64,000 nt of DNA from Acididesulfobacillus acetoxydans (GCF_900016645.1 NZ_CDGJ01000096.1), one strand, 5' to 3'. Positions 26,831 through 36,147 are shown, counted from the first letter of the stretch. Numbers and translations are program-made. The notes: generated by a model from the sequence alone, not told the origin.

Positions 26831-27889
26831 ATGAGCCTGGGATGCCCCTATGGAAGCCACAGAGTACTGGAACCGAAAGGAGTGTTGCCCCAGCCCGCCT
26901 GGCGGCTCGACAACGATTTTTCCAAGCTTTCCGATAACGAGATTTTGCTGGAAGTTGAAGTTCTCAACATTGATTCCGCCTCTTTTACTCAGATGAAAGA
27001 GCAGGCGGGCGGAGACGCGGATGGGATCAAACAGATCATTTTGCAAACGGTTGCCAAACGGGGAAAACAGCATAACCCCGTAACCGGTTCGGGCGGGATG
27101 CTCACAGGCAAGGTCAAGGCGATTGGCTCTGCTTTACGGGGGGATGCCTCGCTTTCACCCGCAATCGATCTCAAGGTCGGGGACCGTATCGCTACTCTGG
27201 TTTCCCTTTCCCTTACCCCGCTGCGGATCGATAAGATTCTCGCGGTTCATACCGACGTGGACCAAGTTGAAGTTGAAGGGGAAGCGGTTCTCTTTGCCAG
27301 TGGGATCTATGCCAAGATCCCGGAGGACATACCGCAAAAACTGGCCTTGGCTGTACTCGATGTCGCCGGAGCACCCGCTCAAACGGCCAAGATTGTAAAA
27401 CCGGGTGATACGGTCGTCGTCATCGGCGGCGGGGGCAAGTCGGGCCTCCTCTCCCTGCACGAAGCCTGCAAGCGCGCAGGCGTAACGGGAAAAGTTATCG
27501 GGGTCAGCCACTCGGCGGCCGGTGTGGAGAGGATGAAAGCGTCCGGCCTGCCTGTGCTCACCCTGCGGGGGGATGCGCGCGACGCTCTCTGGCTCTTGCG
27601 GGAGGTTGAGCGCCTGACGGGAGGAGCGATGGCCGACATTACCCTGAATATGGTCAACATTGCGCAGACGGAAATGGGCAGTATCCTGGCCACAAAGGAC
27701 GGAGGGATCGTTTATTTCTTCAGTATGGCCACCTCGTTCACGGCAGCCGCTCTTGGGGCCGAAGGAGTGGGCAAGGAGGTCACGATGCTGGTGGGTAATG
27801 GTTATACCCGTGGGCACGCCCAAATAGCCCTCGAGATTATGCGCGAAAATCCGCGCCTGCGTGAGCTCTACGAGCATATTTATGGCTGA
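26831..27889 (+). CDS. kdd: L-erythro-3,5-diaminohexanoate dehydrogenase
   Basis: Oxidatively deaminates 3,5-diaminohexanoate to 3-keto-5-aminohexanoate in lysine fermentation. 352 residues, usual length. The N-terminus GCPYGSHRVLEPKGVLPQPA and the internal VTGSGGMLTGKV are characteristic. A zinc-less MDR-like nucleotide-binding segment, VVIGGGGKSGLLSLHEACKRAG, lies at about 196, and the late NMVNIAQTEMGSIL is conserved in this family. AAAGGAG lies nine bases before the ATG. First gene of the lysine operon. Confidence 0.94.
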   Translation: MSLGCPYGSHRVLEPKGVLPQPAWRLDNDFSKLSDNEILLEVEVLNIDSASFTQMKEQAGGDADGIKQIILQTVAKRGKQHNPVTGSGGMLTGKVKAIGSALRGDASLSPAIDLKVGDRIATLVSLSLTPLRIDKILAVHTDVDQVEVEGEAVLFASGIYAKIPEDIPQKLALAVLDVAGAPAQTAKIVKPGDTVVVIGGGGKSGLLSLHEACKRAGVTGKVIGVSHSAAGVERMKASGLPVLTLRGDARDALWLLREVERLTGGAMADITLNMVNIAQTEMGSILATKDGGIVYFFSMATSFTAAALGAEGVGKEVTMLVGNGYTRGHAQIALEIMRENPRLRELYEHIYG

Positions 27890-27937
27890 CGCGTCTGATG
27901 TCAATGCCGGCCCGCCGCTGCTAATCGGGAGGGGGAG

Positions 27938-29137
27938 ATGAAAGAAGATATTGATACGTCCGATATCGGTTTCGCTTGGCCGGGGAGTCTCCGCAAGTTC
28001 CGCCGGCTCGTTTTTGCCGGGTTGGTTAAAAATGCGGGCAAGACCACCGCTTTTAATGCCGTGAATCGCTATTTTGCGCGGGACGCGCTGGGAATTACTT
28101 CTTTCGGTTTCGACGGGGAAGACCGGGATGCCCTCTACGATGCGCCCAAACCCCCGGTGCGGGCCTATTCCGGCCAACTCCTGCTCACGGCGGCCGGTTT
28201 CCTGGGGGAAAGGCGGGAACCGGGAGTCCTGTCCGGGGAGTCGGGGAGGGCATTTGAAATTATTGAAAGTTGGGGAGACCATCCTCAATACGGTCCCTGG
28301 CTGATTGTCCGTTGCCTGCGGGATGTTTCCTTGCGTTTAGCCGGTCCGTCCAGTCTGCCGGAACTGACCCGGGGCATGAAGAGATTGGAGGCATTGGGAG
28401 CGGGCAGGATTCACCTGGACGGAGCTTTGGGCCGGCTTACGCACCTGTCCTTGGGGTCGGCCGGTGTGATCCTCAGCACAGGGGCCGCTCTGGGAAATTC
28501 TCTCCGGGAAGTGGTGGAACGCACGCGCCTGGTTTTGGAGTACTTCAGGCTTCCGGTGACGGGAGAGAGCGGGCTCCGCTCCGGGGTATCCCGCGGGGCA
28601 GAAAGTCGTGTAAATTTGCTTTTGCCGGAGAGTCAGCCGCGAAGTCTGGGTCTGGGTGGTGTGCAAGACGCTGCGGAACCTGCTCTTCCGGCGGGGGTTT
28701 TCGGGAGCAGCAGCGCCTATCAAGAGGGGGATCGGTGGCATAATTTGCCTGGCTTCCTCTGGGCAAGAGATTTACGGGCACTCCTGCCGCAAGATTATGA
28801 GCAATTGTACCTGGCAGGGGCGTTAACAGATCGGCTTTATCTTGAACTTCGCAAGGCCCGACGTTTGCCCCGGACCCTCCTGCTTGACCATCCGGGCCAG
28901 ATTCTCCTCTCTGCCCCACTCTGGCATGGCCTGAAAGCGCGGAGTATTTCCGTCCGCCTGAGCCGGCGGCCCAATCTCGTCTGCTTGACCCTAAGTCCCT
29001 GGCATCCGCGGACTCCCATTGCCACGACGGAACTGGCGGCTGCCCTCAGGCCCCATAGCCACGTGCCTCTCGTGGATGTGGCAAGAGAACTGATTTGGCG
29101 GCCGGGGTTCGAACCCCAAGGAAATCGGCTTATTTAA
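27938..29137 (+). CDS. Putative KamB-like reactivase subunit of lysine 5,6-aminomutase
   Basis: 399-residue protein between kdd and the aminomutase gene. It opens with a P-loop-like FAGLVKNAGKTTAFNAV (about residues 27-43). A conserved-looking middle contains GRIHLDGALGRL and a LSTGAALG segment. In Clostridium and Fusobacterium lysine clusters a protein termed KamB occupies this neighbourhood and, with a MutS-like KamC, is annotated as an aminomutase reactivase; that match is by context and memory. Residues about 207-265 are low-complexity (Ser, Gly, Glu, Arg) and look inserted. No KamC/MutS-like partner is seen in the window. GGGAGGGGG is very close to the ATG. Confidence 0.55.
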   Translation: MKEDIDTSDIGFAWPGSLRKFRRLVFAGLVKNAGKTTAFNAVNRYFARDALGITSFGFDGEDRDALYDAPKPPVRAYSGQLLLTAAGFLGERREPGVLSGESGRAFEIIESWGDHPQYGPWLIVRCLRDVSLRLAGPSSLPELTRGMKRLEALGAGRIHLDGALGRLTHLSLGSAGVILSTGAALGNSLREVVERTRLVLEYFRLPVTGESGLRSGVSRGAESRVNLLLPESQPRSLGLGGVQDAAEPALPAGVFGSSSAYQEGDRWHNLPGFLWARDLRALLPQDYEQLYLAGALTDRLYLELRKARRLPRTLLLDHPGQILLSAPLWHGLKARSISVRLSRRPNLVCLTLSPWHPRTPIATTELAAALRPHSHVPLVDVARELIWRPGFEPQGNRLI

Positions 29138-29199
29138 GCAAGACGAATCTGATTTAGTTGGCCCCGGCGAGCAACGGCTTGTTTTAGGAGGTAGAAAAA

Positions 29200-31860
29200 A
29201 TGGTTCGCCCTTATACAGAACGGAAACTGGCTTTGGACCCCAACCTGATTGCGCGGGGCCGAGAATTGGCCGGGCAGATCGTGGCGCAGGTGACGCCATT
29301 CATTCTCAGTCATACCACGGTCAGTGTGGAACGGGCGGTTCTGCGCTTGTGCGGAATTGACGGCGTCAGCCGGGAAGGGATTCCTTTGGCGAATGTGGTC
29401 GTCGATGCCTTACAGGATGCGGGTATGGCCGCAGACGGTGCCGCCAGGGCTTTGGCACGCATCTTTCTCCACTATGGGAAGCCGCCGCAGGAAGCTGCCG
29501 CAGCTGTGGAACGAGGAGAACTCTCTCTCAGCGATCTGCCGGATTTTCCGGCAGCAGAAGTGGAGGAGGAGGCCAGACGCCTGGCCTTCCCGGCGGTGGA
29601 GAAAATCCTGGCTCAGCGACGGGAACGGGAAGTCCGCATGGCCCGGGGAGCGGGAAAGGAACCCTATCTCTATGTGATCGTGGCTACGGGCAACATCTAT
29701 GAAGATGTTGTTCAGGCCAGGGCAGCGGCCAGGCAGGGGGCTGACATCGTCGCCGTCATCCGTTCCACCGGGCAAAGCCTCTTGGATTATGTTCCCTACG
29801 GTCCTACGACAGAGGGGTTTGGCGGGACGTTTGCCACCCAGGCCAATTTCCGGATCATGCGCCAGGCCTTGGATGAGGTGGGGGAGGAATTGGGGCGCTA
29901 CATCCGGCTGACGAATTATGCTTCGGGGCTCTGCATGCCGGAGATTGCCGCCATGGGCGCTTTAGAGCGGCTGGATGTTATGCTCAACGACTCCATGTAC
30001 GGGATTATTTTCCGGGATATCAATATGCAGCGCACTTTTATTGATCAGTATTTCTCCCGTCTGATTCACGGTTTTGCCGGTATTATCATCAATACCGGAG
30101 AAGACAATTATCTGACGACAGCGGATGCGATGGAGGCTGCCCACACTGTCCTGGCCTCCAACTTCATTAACGAGCAATTCGCCTTTCTGGCGGGTCTGCC
30201 GGAAGAACAGCAGGGTTTGGGGCATGCCATGGAAATCAATCCGGAAGGGGAAGATTCTTTTCTCTACGAAATTGCCCAAGCGGAATTGATCCGGGAAGTG
30301 TTCCCGCGTTCACCCCTCAAATATATGCCGCCGACCAAATATATGACGGGAAACATTTTTCGCGGGCAGGTTCAGGACGCCCTCTTCAACGCGGCTTCAG
30401 TCATGACCGGGCAGAGCATCCACCTTTTGGGCATGCTGACCGAGGCCATCCACACTCCCCTTTTGCAAGACCGGGCTCTCAGCTTAGAAGCGGCGCGTCT
30501 CGTCTTTCAGACCATGCGCCATGTGGGCGGGGAGATTCAATTTAAAGCGGACGGAATCATCCGGCAGAGAGCCTCGGCAACCTTGCGCAAAGCGGTAAGC
30601 ATGCTCGAGGCAATCAACGGCATGGGTTTATTTGCCGCTTTGGAAAAAGGAATGTTTGCCGACATCTCTCGCCATAGGCAGGGCGGGCGCGGCTTGGATG
30701 GGGTTATTGGCAAGACTTCGCACTATCTCAACCCCTTCTTGGAGCTGCTGCAACCGGGGACAATCCGGCCAAACGGGCCGGGGGTTGACGGGACAGTGAA
30801 GGTTTCGGGCCTGGCGGGGGTTGAAAGAGCTGTGGAGGGACAGGGCCCAACGAATATCCCAAATTTGGAACGGGCTCTTGACCAGGCGCAGGTCTCAGGT
30901 TCAGTGGAGGCCCGGGCGGAGGGCTCGGCGGAGGCCGAAGGGGAAGACCAGGCGGAGACGGCAGGTTTAGCCGGGACCCAGACTCCGGCGGAGGCACAGG
31001 GTCCCGCCGAGACGCGGGTCATGGCGGGAATAGAGGATTCAGCAGAGGTCCAAAGTCCGGCGGAGGCACGGGACTCACAGAACCCCGGGGGCGTATCTGT
31101 CCCCAGCCGAAAAATCGACCTGAGCTCAGTCAGGCCTTACGGGGATACTTTGGACGACGGCATGGTCCAACTTTCCCTCACCTTGCCGGTTCCCTTGGGA
31201 GAAGAGGCTCGGGAAGCGGCTCGGCGCTGGGCCTCGCGGAGCGGCTTTAGGGACCCGCAGGTGGTGCACGCCGAAACATTAGGCGAGGGTTTCAGTTTCT
31301 TCGTCCTCTACGCCCGCTCTGATGTGAGCGTTGACTTTTCCCGGATCAAAGTACCGAAACTCAGCCATCAGCGTTGGGAAAAGGCCGAGATTGAAGCGCT
31401 GATCCGAGAAAACATCGGGCGGAAACTAGTCATTGTGGGAGCCTGTATTGAGAGCGACGCCCACACAGTGGGCATTGATGCCATCATGAATATGAAAGGG
31501 TACAACGGCCACAAAGGGTTAGAAAGTTACCACGGGATTGAAGCCCACAACCTGGGGGCGCAAGTTTCCTGCGAGGACCTCCTGGCTCAGGCGGATGCGG
31601 TGGGGGCCGATGCCATCCTCATCTCGCAAGTGGTCACCCAAAAAGACATCCACGTACGCAACCTGACGCGCATGGTGGAAATCTTGGAGTTGGAGGGGTT
31701 GCGCCAGCGTTTCCTGCTCGTTTGCGGAGGCCCTAGGCTAAATTATGAACTGGCCAAGGAATTGGGCTATGATGCCGGATTTGGCCCGGGCAGCTATGCC
31801 GAGGATGTCGCGAGCTTCATCCTGGACCGGATGTTGCGGAGGCAGCCGTGTCAGTCTTAG
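29200..31860 (+). CDS. kamD-kamE: Lysine 5,6-aminomutase, alpha and beta subunits fused
   Basis: B12- and PLP-dependent enzyme moving the terminal amino group of beta-lysine (or D-lysine) from C6 to C5. Normally two proteins of about 515 and 260 residues; here one frame of 886 residues. The alpha-like part spans about 1-512. An Ala/Glu/Gly/Pro-rich linker spans about 513-637. The beta-like part starts at about KIDLSSVRPYGDTLDDGM. Its B12 motif is DAHTVG with His755, the expected cobalt ligand. Lys766 lies 11 residues later, the same spacing as His133 and the PLP-binding Lys144 of the Clostridium beta subunit. AGGAGGT precedes the ATG. Both active-site elements appear intact. Confidence 0.92.
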   Translation: MVRPYTERKLALDPNLIARGRELAGQIVAQVTPFILSHTTVSVERAVLRLCGIDGVSREGIPLANVVVDALQDAGMAADGAARALARIFLHYGKPPQEAAAAVERGELSLSDLPDFPAAEVEEEARRLAFPAVEKILAQRREREVRMARGAGKEPYLYVIVATGNIYEDVVQARAAARQGADIVAVIRSTGQSLLDYVPYGPTTEGFGGTFATQANFRIMRQALDEVGEELGRYIRLTNYASGLCMPEIAAMGALERLDVMLNDSMYGIIFRDINMQRTFIDQYFSRLIHGFAGIIINTGEDNYLTTADAMEAAHTVLASNFINEQFAFLAGLPEEQQGLGHAMEINPEGEDSFLYEIAQAELIREVFPRSPLKYMPPTKYMTGNIFRGQVQDALFNAASVMTGQSIHLLGMLTEAIHTPLLQDRALSLEAARLVFQTMRHVGGEIQFKADGIIRQRASATLRKAVSMLEAINGMGLFAALEKGMFADISRHRQGGRGLDGVIGKTSHYLNPFLELLQPGTIRPNGPGVDGTVKVSGLAGVERAVEGQGPTNIPNLERALDQAQVSGSVEARAEGSAEAEGEDQAETAGLAGTQTPAEAQGPAETRVMAGIEDSAEVQSPAEARDSQNPGGVSVPSRKIDLSSVRPYGDTLDDGMVQLSLTLPVPLGEEAREAARRWASRSGFRDPQVVHAETLGEGFSFFVLYARSDVSVDFSRIKVPKLSHQRWEKAEIEALIRENIGRKLVIVGACIESDAHTVGIDAIMNMKGYNGHKGLESYHGIEAHNLGAQVSCEDLLAQADAVGADAILISQVVTQKDIHVRNLTRMVEILELEGLRQRFLLVCGGPRLNYELAKELGYDAGFGPGSYAEDVASFILDRMLRRQPCQS

Positions 31861-32041
31861 AGAAAGCGAAGGCCTGTTTGGGTACGGATGCGGTCCTGTT
31901 ATTTTTGCCTTGTTATCCGAGGACAAAAGTCTAAAACGCAAGGGCGAAAGAAGATCTAAATTATCCGGTTACCTTAATGTCCGGAGACCATGGAAGGTTT
32001 CTTCATCATTGATACGGAAACTGTGAAAGGCGGAAAAGGCA

Positions 32042-32443
32042 ATGGCGATGTATGAAGCGAGAATACGTCTGAGGATCGCGGCGGGAGATGCGCATTACGG
32101 GGGAGGACTTGTGGATGGGGCCCATATGCTCAAATTATTCGGTGATGTGGCTACGGAGCTTTTGATCTATACAGATGGAGATGAAGGGTTGTTTGTCGCC
32201 TATGATAACGTGGAGTTTCTCTCACCCGTCCGGGCAGGGGATTATATTGAAGCTTCCGGGGTGATCACAGGCTATGGCAACACTTCTCGGAAAATGGCCT
32301 TTAAAGCCGAAAGGGTGATTGCCGCTCTTCCCGGCAGTGATTCGGCTGCCCAGATATTAGAACAGCCCGTCACAGTCTGCCGGGCCACCGGAACTTGTAT
32401 GGTTCCCAAAGAAAAGCAGCGTTATAGCCCGCCCAGGAGATAG
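32042..32443 (+). CDS. kal: 3-aminobutyryl-CoA ammonia lyase
   Basis: Hotdog-fold enzyme that eliminates ammonia from 3-aminobutyryl-CoA to give crotonyl-CoA, a late step of lysine fermentation. 133 residues, usual length. The segment DAHYGGGLVDGAHMLKLFGDVATEL near the N-terminus and YDNVEFLSPVRAGDYIEASG in the middle are typical. Start ATG 32042 (another in-frame ATG at 32048). It lies between the aminomutase and kce genes, after a 181-base spacer with no visible terminator. Confidence 0.9.
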   Translation: MAMYEARIRLRIAAGDAHYGGGLVDGAHMLKLFGDVATELLIYTDGDEGLFVAYDNVEFLSPVRAGDYIEASGVITGYGNTSRKMAFKAERVIAALPGSDSAAQILEQPVTVCRATGTCMVPKEKQRYSPPRR

Positions 32444-32517
32444 ATGACCGGGCGCGAGTCGAAACTTTCCAGTCTTAAACCGGATCCTGAAGTGGGATTT
32501 TCAGAGGGGGAAAAGCT

Positions 32518-33351
32518 ATGACAATGTCAAAACTGATCATTACAGCTGCTTTAGTGGGAGCGGAAGTTACCCGGGAACAGACACCGTATCTCCCGCTTTC
32601 CCCACGTGAGATAGCGGATGAGGCCAGAAGGGTCTGCGAGGCCGGGGCTTCGATAGTTCACCTGCATATGCGCGATGCCTCGGGAGTCTCTTCCCAGGAC
32701 AAAGATCTTTTTGCCGAAGCAATCTCCTACATTCGCGCCGAGACCGACCTCATCGTCCAGGTCTCCACCGGAGGAGCCGTGGGTATGACGGCTGAAACGC
32801 GGGTACAACCGGTCAGCTTGAGCCCGGAAATGGCCTCGTTGAGTACGGGGACGGTGAATTTTGGGGAGGAGGTTTTCGCCAATCCCCTGCCTATGGTCCG
32901 GACGTTTGCCAGGGCCTGCCATACTTACGGGGTAAAGCCCGAGATCGAAGTCTTTGACAGCGGTATGGTGACCAGTGCCCTTGCCCTGGTGCGGGAGGGT
33001 TTGTTGCGGGAACCGCTGCATTTCAATTTCGTCCTGGGAGTGCCGGGTGGGATGGCCGCGGCGGCCAAGAATCTTATCTTTCTCTTGGATCTGATCCCGC
33101 CGGGCTCCACTTGGACTGTTTCCGCCGTCGGCCGCCATCAGCTTCCCCTGAACACTTTGGGAATCCTGTTGGGCGGACATGTGCGCACGGGTCTGGAAGA
33201 CAATATCTATTTCACCAAGGGTGTGTTGGCCAAGGGGAATGCCCCTTTGGTGGAACGGATCACCAGGTTGGCCCGGGAATTGGGACGACCGCTCGCCAAA
33301 CCGGAGGAAGCAAGGGAGATCCTGGGTCTCAAGCGGCGGGAAGTGCTTTAG
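32518..33351 (+). CDS. kce: 3-keto-5-aminohexanoate cleavage enzyme (BKACE family)
   Basis: DUF849/BKACE enzyme of 277 residues. It condenses 3-keto-5-aminohexanoate with acetyl-CoA to give acetoacetate and 3-aminobutyryl-CoA. The zinc-binding ASIVHLHMRD near residue 45 and the beta-strand end EIEVFDSGMV near 140 are family hallmarks. FNFVLGVPGGM and SAVGRHQLPL also fit. GGGGG precedes the ATG. Together with kdd and kal it makes the lysine assignment specific rather than ornithine. Confidence 0.93.
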   Translation: MTMSKLIITAALVGAEVTREQTPYLPLSPREIADEARRVCEAGASIVHLHMRDASGVSSQDKDLFAEAISYIRAETDLIVQVSTGGAVGMTAETRVQPVSLSPEMASLSTGTVNFGEEVFANPLPMVRTFARACHTYGVKPEIEVFDSGMVTSALALVREGLLREPLHFNFVLGVPGGMAAAAKNLIFLLDLIPPGSTWTVSAVGRHQLPLNTLGILLGGHVRTGLEDNIYFTKGVLAKGNAPLVERITRLARELGRPLAKPEEAREILGLKRREVL

Positions 33352-33412
33352 GGGAATGAGCATCCGGGTCAGGCGGCAGGTTGGAGATGTGGCGCCTTAG
33401 TTTCGCCCATTT

Positions 33413-34681
33413 TCATCCGGAGGTTGTAAGGGCAGTGCTCTCACCGGCCGGAATTACGGAGCGGGTCAGACGGAGAGTGAAGAAGCCCCCGATGAGTAAC
33501 AGGCCGGAAATGGACAAAAACAGCGGCAAACCGCCGAAATGCGAGAAGATCAGGCCGCCCAGCAAGGGACCGATGGCCCGGGAAATGTTGTTTCTCATGT
33601 TGAATATGGCAAAGTACCTTCCCCGCATATCTTCCGGAGCAATGTAGGAAATGAGTTTGTTCTGATTGGGGAAGGTGATGCATTCTCCAACCGTAAAAAT
33701 CACCTCGGCCGGGAATAGGAAAGCCACAGTGTGCAAATACGGCCCGAAGCCGTAGCCGATGCCGACCAGAGCAAACAAAATGAATCCAGCCCAGAGAACG
33801 CGAGGAAGGTAGTATTTTTCGGATTTCTTGGCCAGCCAAAGGGCTGAGAAAACGACGATTGTGCCGTTCATGGTCATCAAGGAAGAAAAAACGGTTAAGT
33901 AATTGGTGAAATTTTGTTGGAGATAAAGCGGAAAATTAGATTCCACTTGGGCGTAAAGCAAGGAGATGGGCAGCGACAGGACGAGCAGAGCAAACAAGAG
34001 TCTGTGTTCTCTAAACCGCATCCGTGGAGAGGGCGACGGCGCCGATAAATGACCGCTTCTTCTCAGGTTGCCCTTCGCCGGGCTTTTTTTCTGTTGGCGG
34101 TTTGACTTCCCGAGGGTCTCCGGTATGAGAGCGTACACCAGGGCGGCGTAGAGCAACAGACTTACGGCCGAAGCCGCGAAAACCAGGTTGTGGCTGATTT
34201 TAACCATGAGCAGCCCCAGCATGGGGCCTGCGGCTGCTCCGACATTCAGTGCGGTGTGCATCAGGGCAAAGACTTCCAAACGCTGCGTCCCCGGCACAAT
34301 ATCTACTATCTGAGCGTTGGCCGCCGGATAGTAGAGGGCAGAGGCCATCCCGTTGATGATAGAAATGATACAGAAGTGCAGCGCGGTGGAGGCGAATATG
34401 TAGCCGAAGGTGGACAGGCCCTGAAGAAGGAGGCTGTAGACCAGGAGCGGTTTGCGTCCGTATTTATCCGCCAGTCCTCCCGCAAAGATATTGGTTACCA
34501 AGCCCATTAAGGGAGACAAGCCCAGAATGACGCCCGAAAGGTAGATGTTGCCGGTTTTGCCATAGAGATACAGGGCAAGAAACGGGCGAATGGCGAAGCT
34601 CGTAACCGTGGTGATAATGGTGCCAAAGACCCGGATCCAGATGGTTCGGTCATAGCGATTCCACAGATCAGTCAAGTTCAA
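33413..34681 (-). CDS. MFS transporter
   Basis: Major facilitator of 422 residues with about 12 membrane segments. The loop 2-3 motif reads GGLADKYGRKPLL, the standard MFS signature. A charged cytoplasmic loop (about 190-225, KSNRQQKKSPAKG) separates the two halves. It starts at TTG behind AAGGGGGG. It converges on the lysine operon from the far end and could export or import an amino acid or product, but its position alone does not establish this. The closest general class is drug/proton antiporter. Confidence 0.85.
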   Translation of the reverse strand: MNLTDLWNRYDRTIWIRVFGTIITTVTSFAIRPFLALYLYGKTGNIYLSGVILGLSPLMGLVTNIFAGGLADKYGRKPLLVYSLLLQGLSTFGYIFASTALHFCIISIINGMASALYYPAANAQIVDIVPGTQRLEVFALMHTALNVGAAAGPMLGLLMVKISHNLVFAASAVSLLLYAALVYALIPETLGKSNRQQKKSPAKGNLRRSGHLSAPSPSPRMRFREHRLLFALLVLSLPISLLYAQVESNFPLYLQQNFTNYLTVFSSLMTMNGTIVVFSALWLAKKSEKYYLPRVLWAGFILFALVGIGYGFGPYLHTVAFLFPAEVIFTVGECITFPNQNKLISYIAPEDMRGRYFAIFNMRNNISRAIGPLLGGLIFSHFGGLPLFLSISGLLLIGGFFTLRLTRSVIPAGESTALTTSG

Positions 34682-35114
34682 GCGAATCCCCCCTTGTTTC
34701 TGTCCCGGGTGACCGACCTGTGATGTGATTTGCGGGATGACATCGAATGTACCCGGTAAGGCAAAGGAATTGTGATTGTCCTGCGCCCAAATTGGACTGC
34801 CCTGCCCCTAAACACGAAATGAACTCTTCTTCACAAGGAAATATGTATATTGTATTATGAATCGGCTGAAAAAGATAGAGGGTAATTCGTAAATAGAAAA
34901 ATTATCCCCCTTTTTCCATCTTGTGGCTTTTTGCTATCCGTGCTAGAATCGTGCTAAGTGAGCGAAAAGATCAAGATCATCTAAGATCAAGATCGTCTGA
35001 TGAAGCGTAAAGAGGGCATGACTTAGAACGGCTGCCGCAACCGCAACCGTTAAAAAAGCACCCTTGTAACCCTAATCGTGGTCACACAGCAACATCGATA
35101 ATAACTACAGGGGT
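34682..35114. other. Intergenic region between the MFS gene and the CBO0543-like gene
   Basis: 433 bases with no supportable gene. It contains TTGTGG (34921) and TAGAAT (34944) with 17-base spacing, a good promoter shape on the + strand with nothing coding downstream. Just after it is a 16-bp tandem duplication AAGATCAAGATCATCT / AAGATCAAGATCGTCT (34967-34998). A non-coding transcript is possible but unsupported. Confidence 0.4.
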
Positions 35115-35579
35115 TTAGACCTTTGTATCATTGACCAGCCGGTAAATCCAGGTTACCGCACCGTGCCAAACAATGTAGAGAATGAAAGGAGCGAAAACGG
35201 TTCCCAAGTTCCACTGGAAAATACCTAGGTTGTGAAGAACGTTAGAGAAGAGCACGCTGTAAAAGGCCGAGACGATCGGAAAGATGTAAAGCCAGGCTCT
35301 TCCCGGCGGCAAGAGATAGAGATAGATGACGAAATAGCTTGACCAGGCGACGAGGGGAAAGAAAGGGATGCCCAGAAAAGCGAAAGGGCCATAGTGGGTA
35401 TAGCCGCCCATGCCGATAAGCTGCGCCAGGAGAATAGCGATTAGGTCGCCAACCGCGCCGAAAAGGACGGCGTAGCGGAGCAGACGCCTTATGTCCTGCC
35501 TCGGTACAAGGGCAAAAGTTACGATGAGCAAAACACCTGTGTAAGCGGGATAGACCCAATAAACGGGATAACTTGTCAA
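35115..35579 (-). CDS. Small integral membrane protein, CBO0543-like
   Basis: 154 residues, almost entirely hydrophobic, with about five predicted membrane segments, for example VYPAYTGVLLIVTFALVP and GDLIAILLAQLIGMG. It resembles the CBO0543 family of uncharacterised clostridial membrane proteins, from pattern memory only. It starts at TTG with AAGGAG nine bases upstream. That upstream sequence appears derived from the adjacent IS200/IS605 relic. Function unknown. Confidence 0.6.
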   Translation of the reverse strand: MTSYPVYWVYPAYTGVLLIVTFALVPRQDIRRLLRYAVLFGAVGDLIAILLAQLIGMGGYTHYGPFAFLGIPFFPLVAWSSYFVIYLYLLPPGRAWLYIFPIVSAFYSVLFSNVLHNLGIFQWNLGTVFAPFILYIVWHGAVTWIYRLVNDTKV

Positions 35580-35619
35580 ACGGGCTCACTCCTTCGACTC
35601 TTTTCGGGTATTTTCTTTT

Positions 35620-35833
35620 TTGTACCCAAATCTTAGCGAAAATATGCGGCATCACTTCCAACGCAATGATTACCCACCCCTTTTCCTGCGCTACAGTTTG
35701 AACTGATTTCTCAACCGCCAGGGCTACGTTACCCGTAAGAATCTTGCGTCTGTACTTGGGTATCCATACTATGTGATAGTTTGCAAAGTAAGCGGAATGT
35801 CGAGCATTCTTGAATTTGTCCCAGTTTTACCAT
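35620..35833 (-). pseudogene. tnpA: IS200/IS605 family tnpA remnant
   Basis: Reading from ATG 35833 gives MVKLGQI. After a one-base frameshift the next frame reads KNARHSAYFANYHIVWIPKY, then RRKILTGNVALAVEKSV and a GWVIIALEVMP segment. This corresponds to the N-terminal half of Y1 transposase TnpA, whose usual text is KNARHSVYLLNYHLVWCPKYRR. The expected HVH metal motif after EVMP is lost (EVMPHIFAKI), and no catalytic Tyr region follows. It is therefore a frameshifted, 3'-truncated relic. Confidence 0.8.
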
Positions 35834-36122
35834 ACCGCAAATATTGACCATGTGTGTGATTGTGTTGAGGGAAGCGCTCTCGTCCCCGGAATCGAATTCC
35901 GAGGTTTTCCCATGCACGTTCTATAAGGACGAATCAAAGCATATCCAGGGAATTTTGGGTGAGCATGAAGTAGCGCTAAGGATACTGGAAACTAGATTTG
36001 ATGAACCGGCGGGCGGGCGAAGAGCCTGAGAGGCCGGATTCAGTAAATGTCCTCTTCCCTTTCAGCCGACACGCGCTCTTGACTAATCGACACTCTTGAC
36101 GGAACTTCTCGACAAGTACACA

Positions 36123-36147
36123 GCCGGGGTAAGCCCCGGCCTTATTT
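36123..36147 (+). terminator. GC-rich hairpin, terminator or IS end
   Basis: GCCGGGG and CCCCGGC are separated by the loop TAAG and followed by CTTATTTG. Perfect seven-base stem with a short T-rich tail. Given the adjacent tnpA relic it may equally be an imperfectly preserved IS200/IS605 terminal hairpin. Confidence 0.45.

Noticed and set aside
35242..35661. 139-codon minus-strand frame starting MEVMPHIFAK
   Set aside because: Its first residues are the end of the tnpA relic, and the rest is the wrong frame of the membrane protein gene.
35729..35917. 62-codon minus-strand frame as a gene
   Set aside because: It is one frame of the frameshifted IS200/IS605 tnpA relic; the conserved transposase text lies in the neighbouring frame.
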